From: Lactifluus volemus
Lineage: Eukaryota > Basidiomycota > Agaricomycetes > Russulales > Russulaceae
NCBI GenBank assembly: GCA_022376515.1
Contig: WTXI01000142.1
Coordinates: 1 to 64,000, forward strand
Length of the DNA: 64,000 nt
Direction of reading: 5' to 3'
Shown: in pieces, positions 22,339 through 33,255 of the stretch
Layout of the letters: each line of letters starts with the position of its first letter
Numbering within the stretch: the first letter of the stretch is position 1
The notes under the pieces: model-generated
The model's database searches: none
Seen by the model: only the letters and a program-made list of their open reading frames with translations
What the model was told of the DNA's origin: nothing
Translations under genes and position numbers: made by a program

Positions 22339-23975
22339 ATGCTATCCTCCCAGCCAAACAATATTACTACCCACTACTCATTCTCTAGGACCTCTCTGAT
22401 TGAGGTTGGTGGCCGTCACGGTTCCCTAGGCTCAAAGAGAGAAAAGAGGGTTGCAAAGCGCCTCAAGGAATTGTTTATCCAACAAGGACCAGGTAGGATT
22501 CATCTGGAGCCACCGCACCGATTGCTGAGTAGAATCGCGCAGGGATGGTGCTCCCACGAGTGACCATCGGATCCCTCCCAGATGATGTCCTACTAGAGAT
22601 ATTCTATGCCTACAAGAACTTGAAGTTCGGTGACTGGTACTCTTGGGATTTCTATTGGCCCGGGCTGGTGCACGTGTGCCGAAGATGGCGATTTGTCATT
22701 TTTGCATCGCCACACTATCTCAATTTGCAACTTCACTGTACGCCAACACGGCCTGTGAGAAAAATGCTGGATATCTGGCCTGCATTTCCTCTCGTTGTTG
22801 ACTACTTTGATACGGAATTACCAAGCGAGGACCCTTACGATGACTTGATTGCCGCATTGGAGCATCGTGATCGCGTACACGAAATCAAAGTCGGTGAACT
22901 CCCGGATTTTGTTTGGGAACAAATTACCACAGTGGCGCAGGAGCCATTTCCGGCATTGACACATCTTAAATTATGGCAATATAATTATGGGTTGGCATCG
23001 GGCGATATATTCTTGAATGGATCCGCCCCAAATTTACAATATCTAGATTTATTGGGGATTTCAATCCCAAGACGACTCGGGTCTGCAACTCATCTCAGAT
23101 CTCTTCAGCTTTGCGATATACCTAATTCTGGATACATCCCACCCGAGACAATGGCCACATCCCTGTCTGCGTTGCCACAACTCGAATCCCTTACCATCAA
23201 ATTCAAATCTCCGACGCCTCACCCCAAACGAAGAAACCGATCTGTACCGCCACTTACCCGGTTTGTTCTCCCCGCTCTCACACACTTGGAATTCAAAGGT
23301 GTGAGCGAGTACTTGGAAGCGCTCACAGCCCGAATCGATACCCCTCTGCTCAAGCTCTTCAGCGTCATCTTCTTCCATCATCTTGTCTTGGACATCCCGC
23401 AAATTATTCGGTTCCTTGGTCACCAAGACGCGTTCAGGCCATCCAGTCTGACCTTGAGTTTTGGTCCCAGCGCCTCTACCATCTTTTTCACTCTGATGCA
23501 GTATCCTGAGGGGTATTGCCTGTGGGTGATCAAAGGCAAATCGTTGGATTGGCAAATCTTTTCCATAGCACAGATATGCAGCCAGATTCTGTCCTTCCTT
23601 TCTAGCGTGGAGTCGCTCAACATTAAGTACGATCGCTCGTACTCAGACTCCTCGCCAGAAGACGAGATAGATCCCACGCTATGGGTTCAACTTTTTCACC
23701 CATTTACTTCTGTCCAAAATCTTGAAATATCTGAGCTGCTCATCGCAGCTGCCCTACCCCTGCTCACTGGACAACCAACCGCCGATGTACTCCCCTCGCT
23801 GCGGACCCTTTCCGTTCTGGCCCTTCTGGATGATAGCATGCTGTCAGACGAAGCCACGCAGCAAGTCATACAATCATTCCTCACAGCACGCCAACAATCT
23901 GGTCACCCTGTAACTGTCACTCACCGCAAATCTACTCTACCACCTATCTTTCTCCCGTCATCTCCACTTTTCTGA
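22339..23975 (+). CDS. F-box protein, group II, two exons, 528 aa
   Basis: Exon 1 is 22339-22492 (MLSSQPNN to IQQGP), intron 22493-22542 (50 bases), exon 2 22543-23975. The F-box part begins near residue 62 (SLPDDVLLEIFYAYKNLKFGDW, then LVHVCRRWRFVIF). The middle has DIFLNGSAPNLQYL, GYIPPETMATSLSALPQLESL and YLEALTARIDTPLL. The end differs from relatives: where they stop after RRKST, this copy reads on through LPPIFLPSSPLF, because the short spacer after the usual stop has been altered and joined to the flank. Four extra residues in LSVLALLDDSML also set it apart. It seems functional; the C-terminal extension may be harmless. Left lies a dead relic, right a relic split by a LINE tail. Confidence 0.86.
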
Positions 23976-24868
23976 CGGCGACCATGGACCGCCCGTTTTC
24001 CACCAGCCCGTGCCCTCCACATCCTCCGAGGCTTGTACTCCACAACCTTGGCCACAGCCACCTGTGATGCCTCGGCATGTTACACTGGCCTATATCACGT
24101 TCACTTCCCCCTCAAATAGCCAGTAACCCGTATTGTCTCAGTTTCGTTGATGCCGGTTTAGCATCATGCTTTGCGTCTCGAAGTCCTTTTGTACTATCGT
24201 TGATTCCCTTGTGCTATTTTTGCCTCAGACTGCTTACCACACCTCGCGCTACATTCTACCTTAGTTCGTGACCCTTTACCTTGGGATAGTCCCGTCATCT
24301 TCGATTATGTTTGTACTGCATTACGCTAGTACTAACGCCCGTAGCTACGAGGTTTAGATGTATTGAAAGATTGAGAGTGGTCGGGAAGAGCTGTAGCAGA
24401 AGCCAAGTAGAAGAAGTGCCTCAAAAAAAGAGTATGTAGACGAACAGAACCAAAGACCTTTCTGTGATCAAAAGATAGAAACCTCACGGACAATCCCGAT
24501 TTCAAGGCCCACAAAAGAGCGTGACGCTGTGCGCGTCCGAGTTGACGGTCTGCTACGAAATGACTGAAGAAGATAGTATTTATACTGGCATAGCCAATGA
24601 TCATGAGGAGCACTCTGACATCCTCATTTCAAGTTGTGAGCTCGACTCGGAGGGCCAGTGGGTAAGGATTCTACTAGCGGACATGCGAGGTCAATGAATG
24701 TAAGTTCTGCAACGAGACAAAAAAGGATAAGGTGACTGTACTGGAGAAATGAAATTGCCACCCACCTCAACCTTGACTCTTCCTGCAAACTCCCTTCGAG
24801 GATTCAACCGCCATGATGCCGTGTCAGGGTCCAAGTCCGACCCGCGGTTTCGACGAAAGTCAGACTAA
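23976..24868. other. Intergenic: flank block and left part of duplicated unit
   Basis: The flank block is at about 23980-24080. From about 24360 the sequence follows 6290 onward. The pre-insertion side of the LINE target lies at 24856-24868 (AAAGTCAGACTAA). Nothing coding was seen. Confidence 0.5.
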
Positions 24869-25183
24869 AGTCACCCAACATCATATTCGGGACCGAAGCG
24901 GGCGGCGCAGCCCTCGCGAAATTCATCGAAGAGACACAAGTGTGTGTCCGACCCCGGAGACATGCCGCCTTACCAGAAGACTTTGGCTGAGCGCCTTGGG
25001 CGATCGCCGGCCCAGATACTCTTCCTTCCACCCCCCACACACATCCACCCTTTACATACATTGTACCCCCCCCCCCGACACCAGGTCGCTTAGTTAGGTA
25101 GATAGCATACGCGGCCAAGCGCGTCTTTGTTCCATGTAAACATGCAGCGCTATATAAATGCTGATTCAAAAAAAAAAAAAAAA
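24869..25183 (+). mobile_element. 5'-truncated LINE, tail only (copy 1)
   Basis: About 315 bases ending in TAAATGCTGATTC and a run of A's, flanked by a 13-base direct repeat AAAGTCAGACTAA (24856-24868 and 25184-25196). The first part reads GGAALAKFIEETQVCVRP, like the C-terminal GT..GG.AL..F(I/L) end of fungal LINE reverse transcriptase proteins. The same tail occurs at 45017 (minus) and 53538. The duplicated segment at 6867 has the uninterrupted target. Confidence 0.82.
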
Positions 25184-25309
25184 AAAGTCAGACTAATAAC
25201 TCATCACCTTTTGGCCTAAAGAGTTTTTCCCGCAACGCTAAGCTGCTTCACCTGATGAGTCAAGGACCTCAACGTCTCCTCGAGTGTCAATGAAAAAATT
25301 TGAAATAGA

Positions 25310-25986
25310 TCCAAGTCACATGCCTGTTCGCGATCGCACCGGCCCGCTCTGTGCTCCCCGCTCTCACTTGGTAGGCCTGTTAGTCCTCGCCCTCGCAGCC
25401 CGAATCGATGCTCATGAGTTCAAGATACACTTCTTTAATAAACTCGTCTTTGACATCCCCCAAACCATTTGGTTCTTTGGTCACCTAGAATCAGTCATTC
25501 ACTCGCAGTCGATCCACTCCAACATTCAATCTCAATGTGCGTCAACATAATGACCTCCACGCCTCGATCTCCTTTCCCCTGCATTATCCTACAATTTAAC
25601 GCTCATTGCGCATCAAATGCAACAGGTTGGGTTGACAAGTCTTTTCCGTGACATAGATATGCAGCCATATACCGCCCTTTCGCTCCAACGTGAAATCGCT
25701 CATCCAATGCAACCGGCCAGTTCCAGACACCGTCATTGATCCCATGGTATGTCTCCACTCGTTTCCCTCTCTCCGGAGTCTTGAAATACCTACCACGCTA
25801 GAGCCGTTCATCGAACCCACATTACATGGGCTCACGGGAGAATCGGCCACCAGAGTGTGCCCCTCACTACACACATTCTTCATCATTGGAAATTTGTCAG
25901 ACGAAGTGCACAACTGCATACAATCGTTCATCGCAGCCCGCCACCACTACGGCCGCCCTATAACCGTCTCTCGCCACAAATCATAA
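25310..25986 (+). pseudogene. F-box relic B, N-terminal part lost
   Basis: Partner of the relics at 7000 and 20430. It shows LALAARIDAHEFKIHFFNKLVFDIPQTIWFFGHLES at about 25385-25490 and, in another frame, SLEIPTTLEPFIEPTLHGLTGESATR to FIAARHHYGRPITVS at about 25780-25975, ending at TAA 25984-25986. The LINE tail lies about 120 bases upstream. No product is expected. Confidence 0.78.
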
Positions 25987-26997
25987 GGTCAGCGCAGGCA
26001 CTATCCTTCAAGTTGGAACCATCTACATTTGCTTGTTTCGACTCGTTCCCTTTCCCTCTTCCACTTTCTGCGCTCGTCCGGTTATCTTTCATGCGGTGAC
26101 GGCGGACCTGGGCCGCAGGTATGCCACCAACAGATGACCTACACCCCACCGTGTACTCCGCAACCCTACCTCCGAGTTTGCCACGACCGCTTTTTACGTT
26201 ACGGGCTCAGTTATTGATGTTCTACCGTGACTTAGGTCTTCGTATGTTCCTCTTTACCATGGATTCCTGTGACTTTTCTCTCCATCTCCTGGGCTGTTGT
26301 TATATCGAACGTGTTAACGTTTTCTAGCTACCTTCTATTTGCGGGTACCTGTTTGTCTCCTTAGAGTTATCCCTGCTTCTTGTAAAATTCCTTCTACTTG
26401 ATTGAGAAAATATTGTGACGGCGACCATGAAAGCCAAGCGGAAGATTGATGCGGGGTACGCCTATGAGCCGGACCATCGAGAGCCAGAAATGTAGATTGG
26501 AGGAAGTACAAACGGACATACTACTCTCATTCACCGTATGTGATGCGCATAAAATGCCCAATTTGAGTTAGAAATACTACCACATCTGTCCCGATAACTA
26601 CTAGTAGCATGCGCTGCATCGACGGCCCCCATCTGGTTGTGCTGGTCGTCCTAATAGATTCCCTGAACAACTCCCTTCTTTCGCACGCCCGGCTTGTCTC
26701 ACGCGTGACATGGATCAGTATTTGCCTGAAACGGCATACCAGCGCGAGCGAGCATCTCGCACAGACCCAAACTCGCACGACTCGAAGATTGATAACCAAA
26801 ACAGCAGTTGAGAGTTCTAATAGACGTGCGAGAACGACGAATGAAAGCTCTGTTGTGGAGAAAAATGATGAGGTAGCTGGAAAGAAAAGATGAAATTGCT
26901 ACACTATCAGTCCTCGTCGACCGGTGTCGTCCCGCACTGTCTACATCCGTGTTGGGGAAGCTTTCTCAAGCCGTGTCCGGCATCACCTCGCGGCAGG
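25987..26997. other. Intergenic: flank, partner block, group I promoter
   Basis: The 3' flank block is at about 26030-26200. The minus-strand partner block is at about 26460-26880 (minus-strand FLTQIGHFMRI at about 26540; exon relic at about 26780-26860). About 26900-26997 is the group I promoter. It is parallel to 7634-8776. Confidence 0.5.
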
Positions 26998-27011
26998 GGC
27001 CGAGTCGGAGA
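26998..27011 (+). promoter_or_regulatory. Conserved CCG-N3-CGG promoter box of the 27079 gene
   Basis: GGCCGAGTCGGAGA lies 67 bases before the first ATG, in the same setting (CACCTCGCGGCAGGG) as at 8777. Confidence 0.6.
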
Positions 27012-27078
27012 TTGCGGCCGACTTTTGACAAGGACGTGTCAGCATTCAAGCACTCCTAGTCAACCCCTTTCATGCGCT

Positions 27079-28650
27079 ATGGATGGATATTGCTTAGATT
27101 TAACCAGCCAACCCAAGGGCAGTATTGAACTGGCAAATCGACAGAAGGAATTACTCGTTCAACAAGGACCAGGTACGACTCATCAGGAGCAATGATCGTA
27201 ATTACTGTTGAGCTGTTATGGTGCAGACCAGGTGTCCCAAGGAGTAACAAACTCGCTCCCTGACGATGTCCTGTTCGAAATATTCTATCAATTCTCCAAG
27301 GACTACCCCAAAGAGTTTGTAGCTGAATGGCACAAGCTGGTGCACGTATGCCGAAGATGGCGATCCATCATTTTAGCATCCCCAGCTCGTCTCAATTTGC
27401 GACTTCACTGCAACCCATGGAGACATCGAATCTCGCTGAGGAAATTCCTGGATATTTGGCCACCATATCCTCTCGTAGTTGCGGGTGAGATAACACCATA
27501 CGATGACAAGTACACACTCGACGACGGCTTCGTTGCCGCATTGGAGCATCGCGATCGTGTACAGTCGATTGATATGAAATATACCGTGAAGTCCTTGTAC
27601 GAAAAGATTACCACATTAATGCAGGGGCCATTTCCAGCATTGAAGTCTCTCAAAATTTTTACGTTATTGACCCTTCCCGATACATTCCTAATTGGATCCG
27701 CCCCGTGTCTACAACGTCTCAGTCTATCGTGGCTCTCATTCCCATCATTGCCGCGACTGCTCTCGTCTTCCACTGAGCTTACAACTCTTCATCTTTGGCA
27801 TATACCTACTTCTTGGCACATTCCACCCGAGATTATGGCCATATCCCTGTCTTCGCTGCCAAAGCTCGAATCCCTTGCCATACAATTCAAATTCCCGACA
27901 TCTCTCTCTGAACGACCAGTACCGCCACCGACCCGCTTTGTTCTCCCCTCTCTCACAAATTTGTATTTCAGTGGTAGCAGCGAGTACTTGGACATCCTCA
28001 CTGCCCAAGTTGATGCTCCTCTACTTGATAAGTTTGAGATAAACTTTGACAATTGGTTCGTCTTTAAACTTGACATCCCCAATATTATCCGGTTCTTTGG
28101 TCACCTAGAGTCGCTCTGGGTACCCGATCTTCACTTGATGTTCTGTCGGCCTCTCGAGGTATCCATCCTCTTTCCCTCGGATTCGAAGTCTTATCATTAC
28201 TCGCAAGGTCGCTCGTGGCATTTCGAATGCTTACGGCTAGATTGGCCAGAGATTTTCACTTTCATGGCACGGATTTGCAACGATATGTTGTCAATGTCCT
28301 TCCGCTCTAGCTTAGAGTCCCTCTCGATTAGATTCGACTCCCCGCTCTGGTCGTCAGACATCGAGCTAATCAACCAATCCGAGGTTGATCCCACGCCATG
28401 GCTCCATCTTTTTCACTCATTCTCCTCTGTCCAGAGGCTTAGCATATCTTCCACGCTTGAGCTATTCATCGCAACTACGTTAAAAGGGCTCACGGGAGAC
28501 TCAGCCGCTCACGTTTTCCCCTCGCTACATACCCTTACCATTGATCGGGACTCGTATGTGCCACGCGGAGCTATAGTACCACAAGGCATCCAACCATTCA
28601 TCGCAGCACGTCAGCAACTCGGTCGCCCTGTAGTTCTTCTTCGATCGTAA
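27079..28650 (+). CDS. F-box protein, group I, two exons, 505 aa
   Basis: Exon 1 is 27079-27172 (MDGYCLDLTSQPKG to VQQGP, 31 codons plus one base), intron 27173-27226 (54 bases), exon 2 27227-28650. It is the duplicate of the 8855 gene; exon 2 has the same length and differs at only a small number of residues (for example TEDT to DKYT after ITPYD, and the end FIAARQQLGRPVVLLRS). The F-box part starts near residue 41 and ends LVHVCRRWRSII. The changes are spread and conservative, and the frame is clean, so both copies look under selection or newly made. The unit also carries copies of the next group II gene and the flanks. Confidence 0.88.
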
Positions 28651-29146
28651 AACTCGGTTGAGGACATCGTAATGTCAGCTCAGCCACTGTCCTCTGAGCC
28701 CTTCCCAGTTGCTTCCTCCTACTATCTGTTTCCTCCCGCGATCCTGGACTACCGGCGTGCCATCAACCTGTTTCTTCCGCCCACAACATTCCGTCGGCCA
28801 CACCGACTTTTGCGCCTCGCTCCGGACACTAGCTCGCGTCGCGTTTACCGTATCGTTTCTTTCTCTCTTTCCTGGAGTCGGTATTGGAGCTCCGAATGGG
28901 CGCACGAGGGAAGCAAAAGGGGCAAAATACATTGCCCTTATTATAATGTGTTCGAAGTATTTAACTAGTACATCGGTAACTAATGTGACACACCAATTAC
29001 GATGTGCAACAACTAAAATAAGTGGTCTAACGACAAACCGAGAGTCCTGGACTCCGGTGCAGCCCGGGACGGCTGCTGGATCTGCGGGTGAAGTGATAAT
29101 TCGTCTCCTGCGTAAAAAAAACTAAATAAGCTATACAAAGGGGTGT

Positions 29147-29379
29147 GTAGGGTCGGCATTCTGGCTAGCCTCGAATTCGACCCATTTCGGCCGACGTCGG
29201 GACGTCTCGGACATCTTGGGTACCATTCCATATTTAGCTTGTTCTTTCTTAGTTCCATAAGTAGTTACAGCTCCTGTACTTAAGGGCCGAGAAATGTATG
29301 GGAACGGCAGCTATCCCTAGCGGGAGCTCACCCCCTTTTCCTTCCTTCGAACTCACGCGTGCTCTCTGGAGTACGTTTA
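29147..29379. mobile_element. Inserted 233-base element, possibly a solo LTR
   Basis: The stretch is missing from the duplicate at about 10815, where the flanks (AAGCTATACAAA and CAGATGCGAA) are nearly joined. GGTGT stands on both sides (29142-29146 and 29380-29384), as a 5-base target duplication would. Shifting the ends by one or two bases gives a start TGTAGGG. No inverted TG...CA end is clear, so solo LTR is only a likely reading. Confidence 0.5.
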
Positions 29380-30488
29380 GGTGTCAGATGCGAAACATGA
29401 AGTGGTATCATGGTTGACGGCTGTGGGCGATCTCCCCCAAATGGGAGCATTCACCGGGTCGCCCTTGAGGTGCCTGTGACGATGGCTGTCTCGTCCTCGG
29501 CCTCACAGACCTTCTTGAAACCCTTCCACCTTATTAAGAAAATATTATATTACCAAGGAAGGGAAGTGCGTGCAGAGTGTGCTTGCATCGGCCATGCCAC
29601 GAAGAAGTTTCGGGGGAGCTGCAGCTGTTCGGATGATGCCGAACCCGACTCACGTTCAGACGACCATTCTCGGCTTGTGACGCCTGCATGGGTTAGACCA
29701 ACAAAAATGTAGATGGGCAACTGACATACACTCATTCACCATACTGCGTGATGCACATAGAATGCCCAACTTGAATTAGGACAATTCCCGCATCCATCTC
29801 GCTGACCTTGGTGACCGGCATCTCGTAGTACTGGTCGTCCTAAATACCGAACGACTCCTTTCATTTGCACACCTGGCTTGTCGCACGCGTGACATATACC
29901 AGTATTTGCCTTATTATTATAATAAACGGCATACCAGCGCGATTGAGCTATCCGTCATCTCGCACTCCCCCTCAAACTCGGAGTTCCTCGCGCGTCTGGC
30001 AGTTCTCAAAGAAGATATTGATTATTGAAACAGATGGTGAGGGCTCTAACGGATGTGCGAGAACGATGAATGAAAGTTCTGTTGCGAAAAAAACGATGAA
30101 GTAGCTGGAGAGGAAAAATGAAAGTGCTATACACTGTCACTGGAAGTCCCCGTCAACCTGCCAACTTTCTCTTTGCATCCATATCGATTATTTCATTGGG
30201 ATGTGGGTCGAGCCACTAAAGGGGGTATGTGCGCAGGAGTTTATGTTGCATTGCGTACTCCTCTTCGAGTGTCAGTGGCATTCTGCGTGATTTGTCTGTT
30301 AATTGTAAATCGTTCAGAAAAAGTACGTAACTCAACACGCACTGTTCTAGGCCACGACAATTATTAGCAAGGTATGGGCGGTGGCGTTGACCTTTATTGT
30401 GATGCCTGAGTACTGAGTGGCGGAGGAGAATCAACAAAAACGGGGACTGGGTAGATCTGATGCTTGTGGGTTTGGTGGCTATGTTGAG

Positions 30489-30494
30489 CACGTG
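30489..30494 (+). promoter_or_regulatory. CACGTG box in group II promoter
   Basis: CACGTG lies 138 bases before the ATG at 30632, with the same flanks as at 11885 and 22184. Confidence 0.45.
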
Positions 30495-30631
30495 TCCGTG
30501 ACATGTATTTGGAATGCTGTGCGCAATGGCCAGGACATGCCTGTCTTCAAGCTTGATAGATCATCCCCATACGCAGTCTCTCCTAAATTACTAACGCTGC
30601 TATTCCACTCGAGCACGCACCACTTTGCGAC

Positions 30632-32209
30632 ATGCTATCCTCCCAGACAAACAATATTACTACCCACTACTCGTTCCCTAGGACCTCTCTGATAGAGATT
30701 GGTGGCCGTCACGATTCCCTAGGCTCAAAGAGAGAAAAGGGAGTTGCAAAGCGCCGCAAGGAATCATTTATCCAACAAGGGCCAGGTAGGATTCATCTGG
30801 AGCCATTGCAACGATTGCTGAGTTGAATCACGCAGAGATGGTGCTCCCACGAGTGACCATCGGATCTCTCCCCGACGATGTCCTATTAGAGATATTCTAT
30901 GCCCACAAGAGAGTTGTCACTCTTTTGGAGTAACGATTGGCCTCGGCTGGTGCACGTGTGTCGAAGATGGCGATTCGTCACTTTTGCATCGCCACACCAT
31001 CTCGATTTGCATCTTTTGTGCACACCACACCGGCCTGTGAGAAAAATGCTGGATATCTGGCCTGCATTTCCTCTCGTGGTTCACTGTTTCCATTATACGG
31101 CAAAGCCAAGCGAGGACCATTTAGACAACTTGATTGCCGCATTAGAGCGTCGTGATCGCGTACACGAAATCGCTGTCTGTGATCTCCCGGATTTCGTATG
31201 GGAACAAATTACCACAGTGGCGCAGAAGCCATTTCCAGCGTTGACACGTCTTAACTTAGTGCAATCTGATGGGTTGGCATCGGGCGATATATTCTTGAAT
31301 GGATCCGCCCCAAATTTACAAAATCTATCTTTATGGGGAATTTCAATCCCGAGACGACTGAGGTCTGCAACTCATCTCACATCTCTTGCTCTTCTCGATA
31401 TACCTAATTCTGGGTACATCCCACCCGAGACAATGGCCAGATGCCTGTCTGCATTGCTAAAGCTCGAACTCCTTTCTATCAATTTCAAATCCCCGACGCC
31501 TCAACCCAAACGAAGAAACCGACATGTACCACCGCCGACCCGGTTTGTTCTCCCCGCTCTCACATGGTTGCATTTCAGAGGTGTGAGCGAGTACTTGGAA
31601 GTCCTCACAGCTCAATTAGATGCCCCTCTACTCAAGCACTTCGAGGTAATCTTCTTCAACCAGCTTGTCTTCGACATACCGCAACTAAGTCGGTTCTCTG
31701 GTCACCAAGACGCGTTCAGGCCATCCAGTCTGTCCTTGAGGTTTGGTCCCAGCGCCTCTACCATCCTTTTCACTCCGAGGCAGTATCCTGAGGGGTATCG
31801 CATGTGGAATATCCGATGCAAAAGGTTGGATTGGCAGGTCTTTTCCACAGCACAGATAATCAGCCAAATTCTGTCCTTCCGCTCTAGCGTGGAGTCACTC
31901 AACATCACGCGTACTCCTTCCTCGGACTCCTTTCCAGAAGACGAGATAGATCCCACCCTATGGCTCCAACTATTTCACTCATTTACCTCTGTCCAGAGTC
32001 TTGAAATATCTGAGCCGCTCATCGCAGCTGCGTTACCCCCGCTCACCGGACAACCAACCGCCGATGTACTCCCCTCGCTACACACCCTTTCCGTTCTGGG
32101 GGATACGGATGCGTCAGACGAAACCGCGCAGCAAGTCATACAATCATTCGTTGCAACCCGCCAACAATCTGGTCGCCCTGTAACTGTCTCTCGCCGCAAA
32201 TCTACTTGA
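30632..32209 (+). pseudogene. F-box gene, group II, single frameshift
   Basis: Exon 1 is 30632-30785 (MLSSQTNN to IQQGP), intron 30786-30835 (50 bases), exon 2 30836-32209. Exon 2 opens normally (MVLPRVTIGSLPDDVLLEIFYAHK) but then runs into TAA at 30931-30933. From about 30911 the true frame is one base off (SNDWPRLVHVCRRWRF), so one extra base lies in AAGAGAGTTG (about 30906-30915). Everything after this is clean to TGA at 32207-32209: DIFLNGSAPNLQNL, GYIPPETMARCLSAL, DWQVFSTAQIISQ, FVATRQQSGRPVTVSRRKST. It is a very young pseudogene, or a sequencing error in one base. It is the counterpart of the 12034 gene in the duplicated segment. Confidence 0.85.
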
Positions 32210-33255
32210 GGACGTCATATGGTCCACACACCCGTTATTCTTGGCCACGTTTACTCGTTATTTTCTCTCCCACCCTCTATCTTTGTCGCATTAACTTCAC
32301 TGCCCTGACGGCGCAGTAGCCATGTGCCGCCTGTGACATCAGCCCGTGCCCTTCGGATCGTCCTAGGTTTGTACACCACAACCTTGGCCACGACCGCCTT
32401 TGATGGCTCGGCATGTTCCACTGGCCCGTATTATGCTTACTCCCCCTCGAATCACTAATCCCTGTATTGTCTCAGTTTCGTTGACGTTCTAGCATGCCTT
32501 GCAACTCCGAGTCATTATGTACTTCCATCGTTGATTTCCCCGTGTTACTTCTCCCTTTGTTTCCTCTTAACACACATCGCGCTGCGTTCTACCTTAGTTC
32601 ACAACCCCTTCCCCTTCCCTTACCATAACTTGCGTTAGCCCAGTTTCGTTCATTTACATTTGTACTGAATCGCGCTAGTGTAGCTACGAATTTTGAATAT
32701 ATTGTAAGATTGATAGTTGTGGAACGAAGGAGCTTCTATCTGATTAGACAAACATTGTGGTGGTGGGGAAGCGCTGTGGTAGAAGCCAAGTAAAAGTTGT
32801 GTGCGAGATCTGCTCGCGTCCAAGTCAGCCACGCCACCAAGGACCCCAGAAAAAGAGAATGGAGAAGGAAAGATACAACACCTTGCATCTCAACCTACGA
32901 AAAATAGATTCAAGTGTCCGGACAATCCTGATTACAAGGCCCGTAACTGAAAGAGCGCGACGCTGCCGCGCGCCTGCGTGAATTACACCAAAGGGTGTCA
33001 GATGCGAAACATGAAATGGAATCGTAGTTGACGGCTGTGGGCGATCTCCCTAGACGGGGAGCGTTCGTTATTCACGCCGGGTCGCCTGTGAGTCAGTGTA
33101 ATATAGCACTGATCCCGCAGCATATACAGTGGTCGTGACCGAGGTGACGTCGCGGAGCATGAGATGAGGGGTAGGGCACAGGTTGGAAAGGGAACGAGTG
33201 GAGGGAAGCAAATGCGGAAGATTCCAAGAACGATGGCCGTGCTGACCTTGCAATG
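32210..33255. other. Intergenic with inversion junction near 33090
   Basis: Up to about 33080 it follows 13632-14590, including the 3' flank block (about 32300-32420). From about 33090 to 33255 the sequence is the flank of the minus-strand F-box gene, read in reverse. So the tail-to-tail joint of the inverted unit lies near 33080-33100. No gene was seen. Confidence 0.55.

Larger units (their letters stand above)
28651..30631. other. Intergenic: flank, inserted element, partner block, promoter
   Basis: It runs parallel to 10418-12033. Differences are about 80 extra bases at about 28740-28820 and the insertion at 29147-29379. The minus-strand partner block is at about 29690-30090, and the group II promoter at about 30240-30630. 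No intact gene was seen. Confidence 0.55.

Noticed and set aside
25055..25080. C run in the LINE tail as a regulatory or G4 element
   Set aside because: It is inside the 3' untranslated part of a truncated LINE copy and not shared by the other copies.
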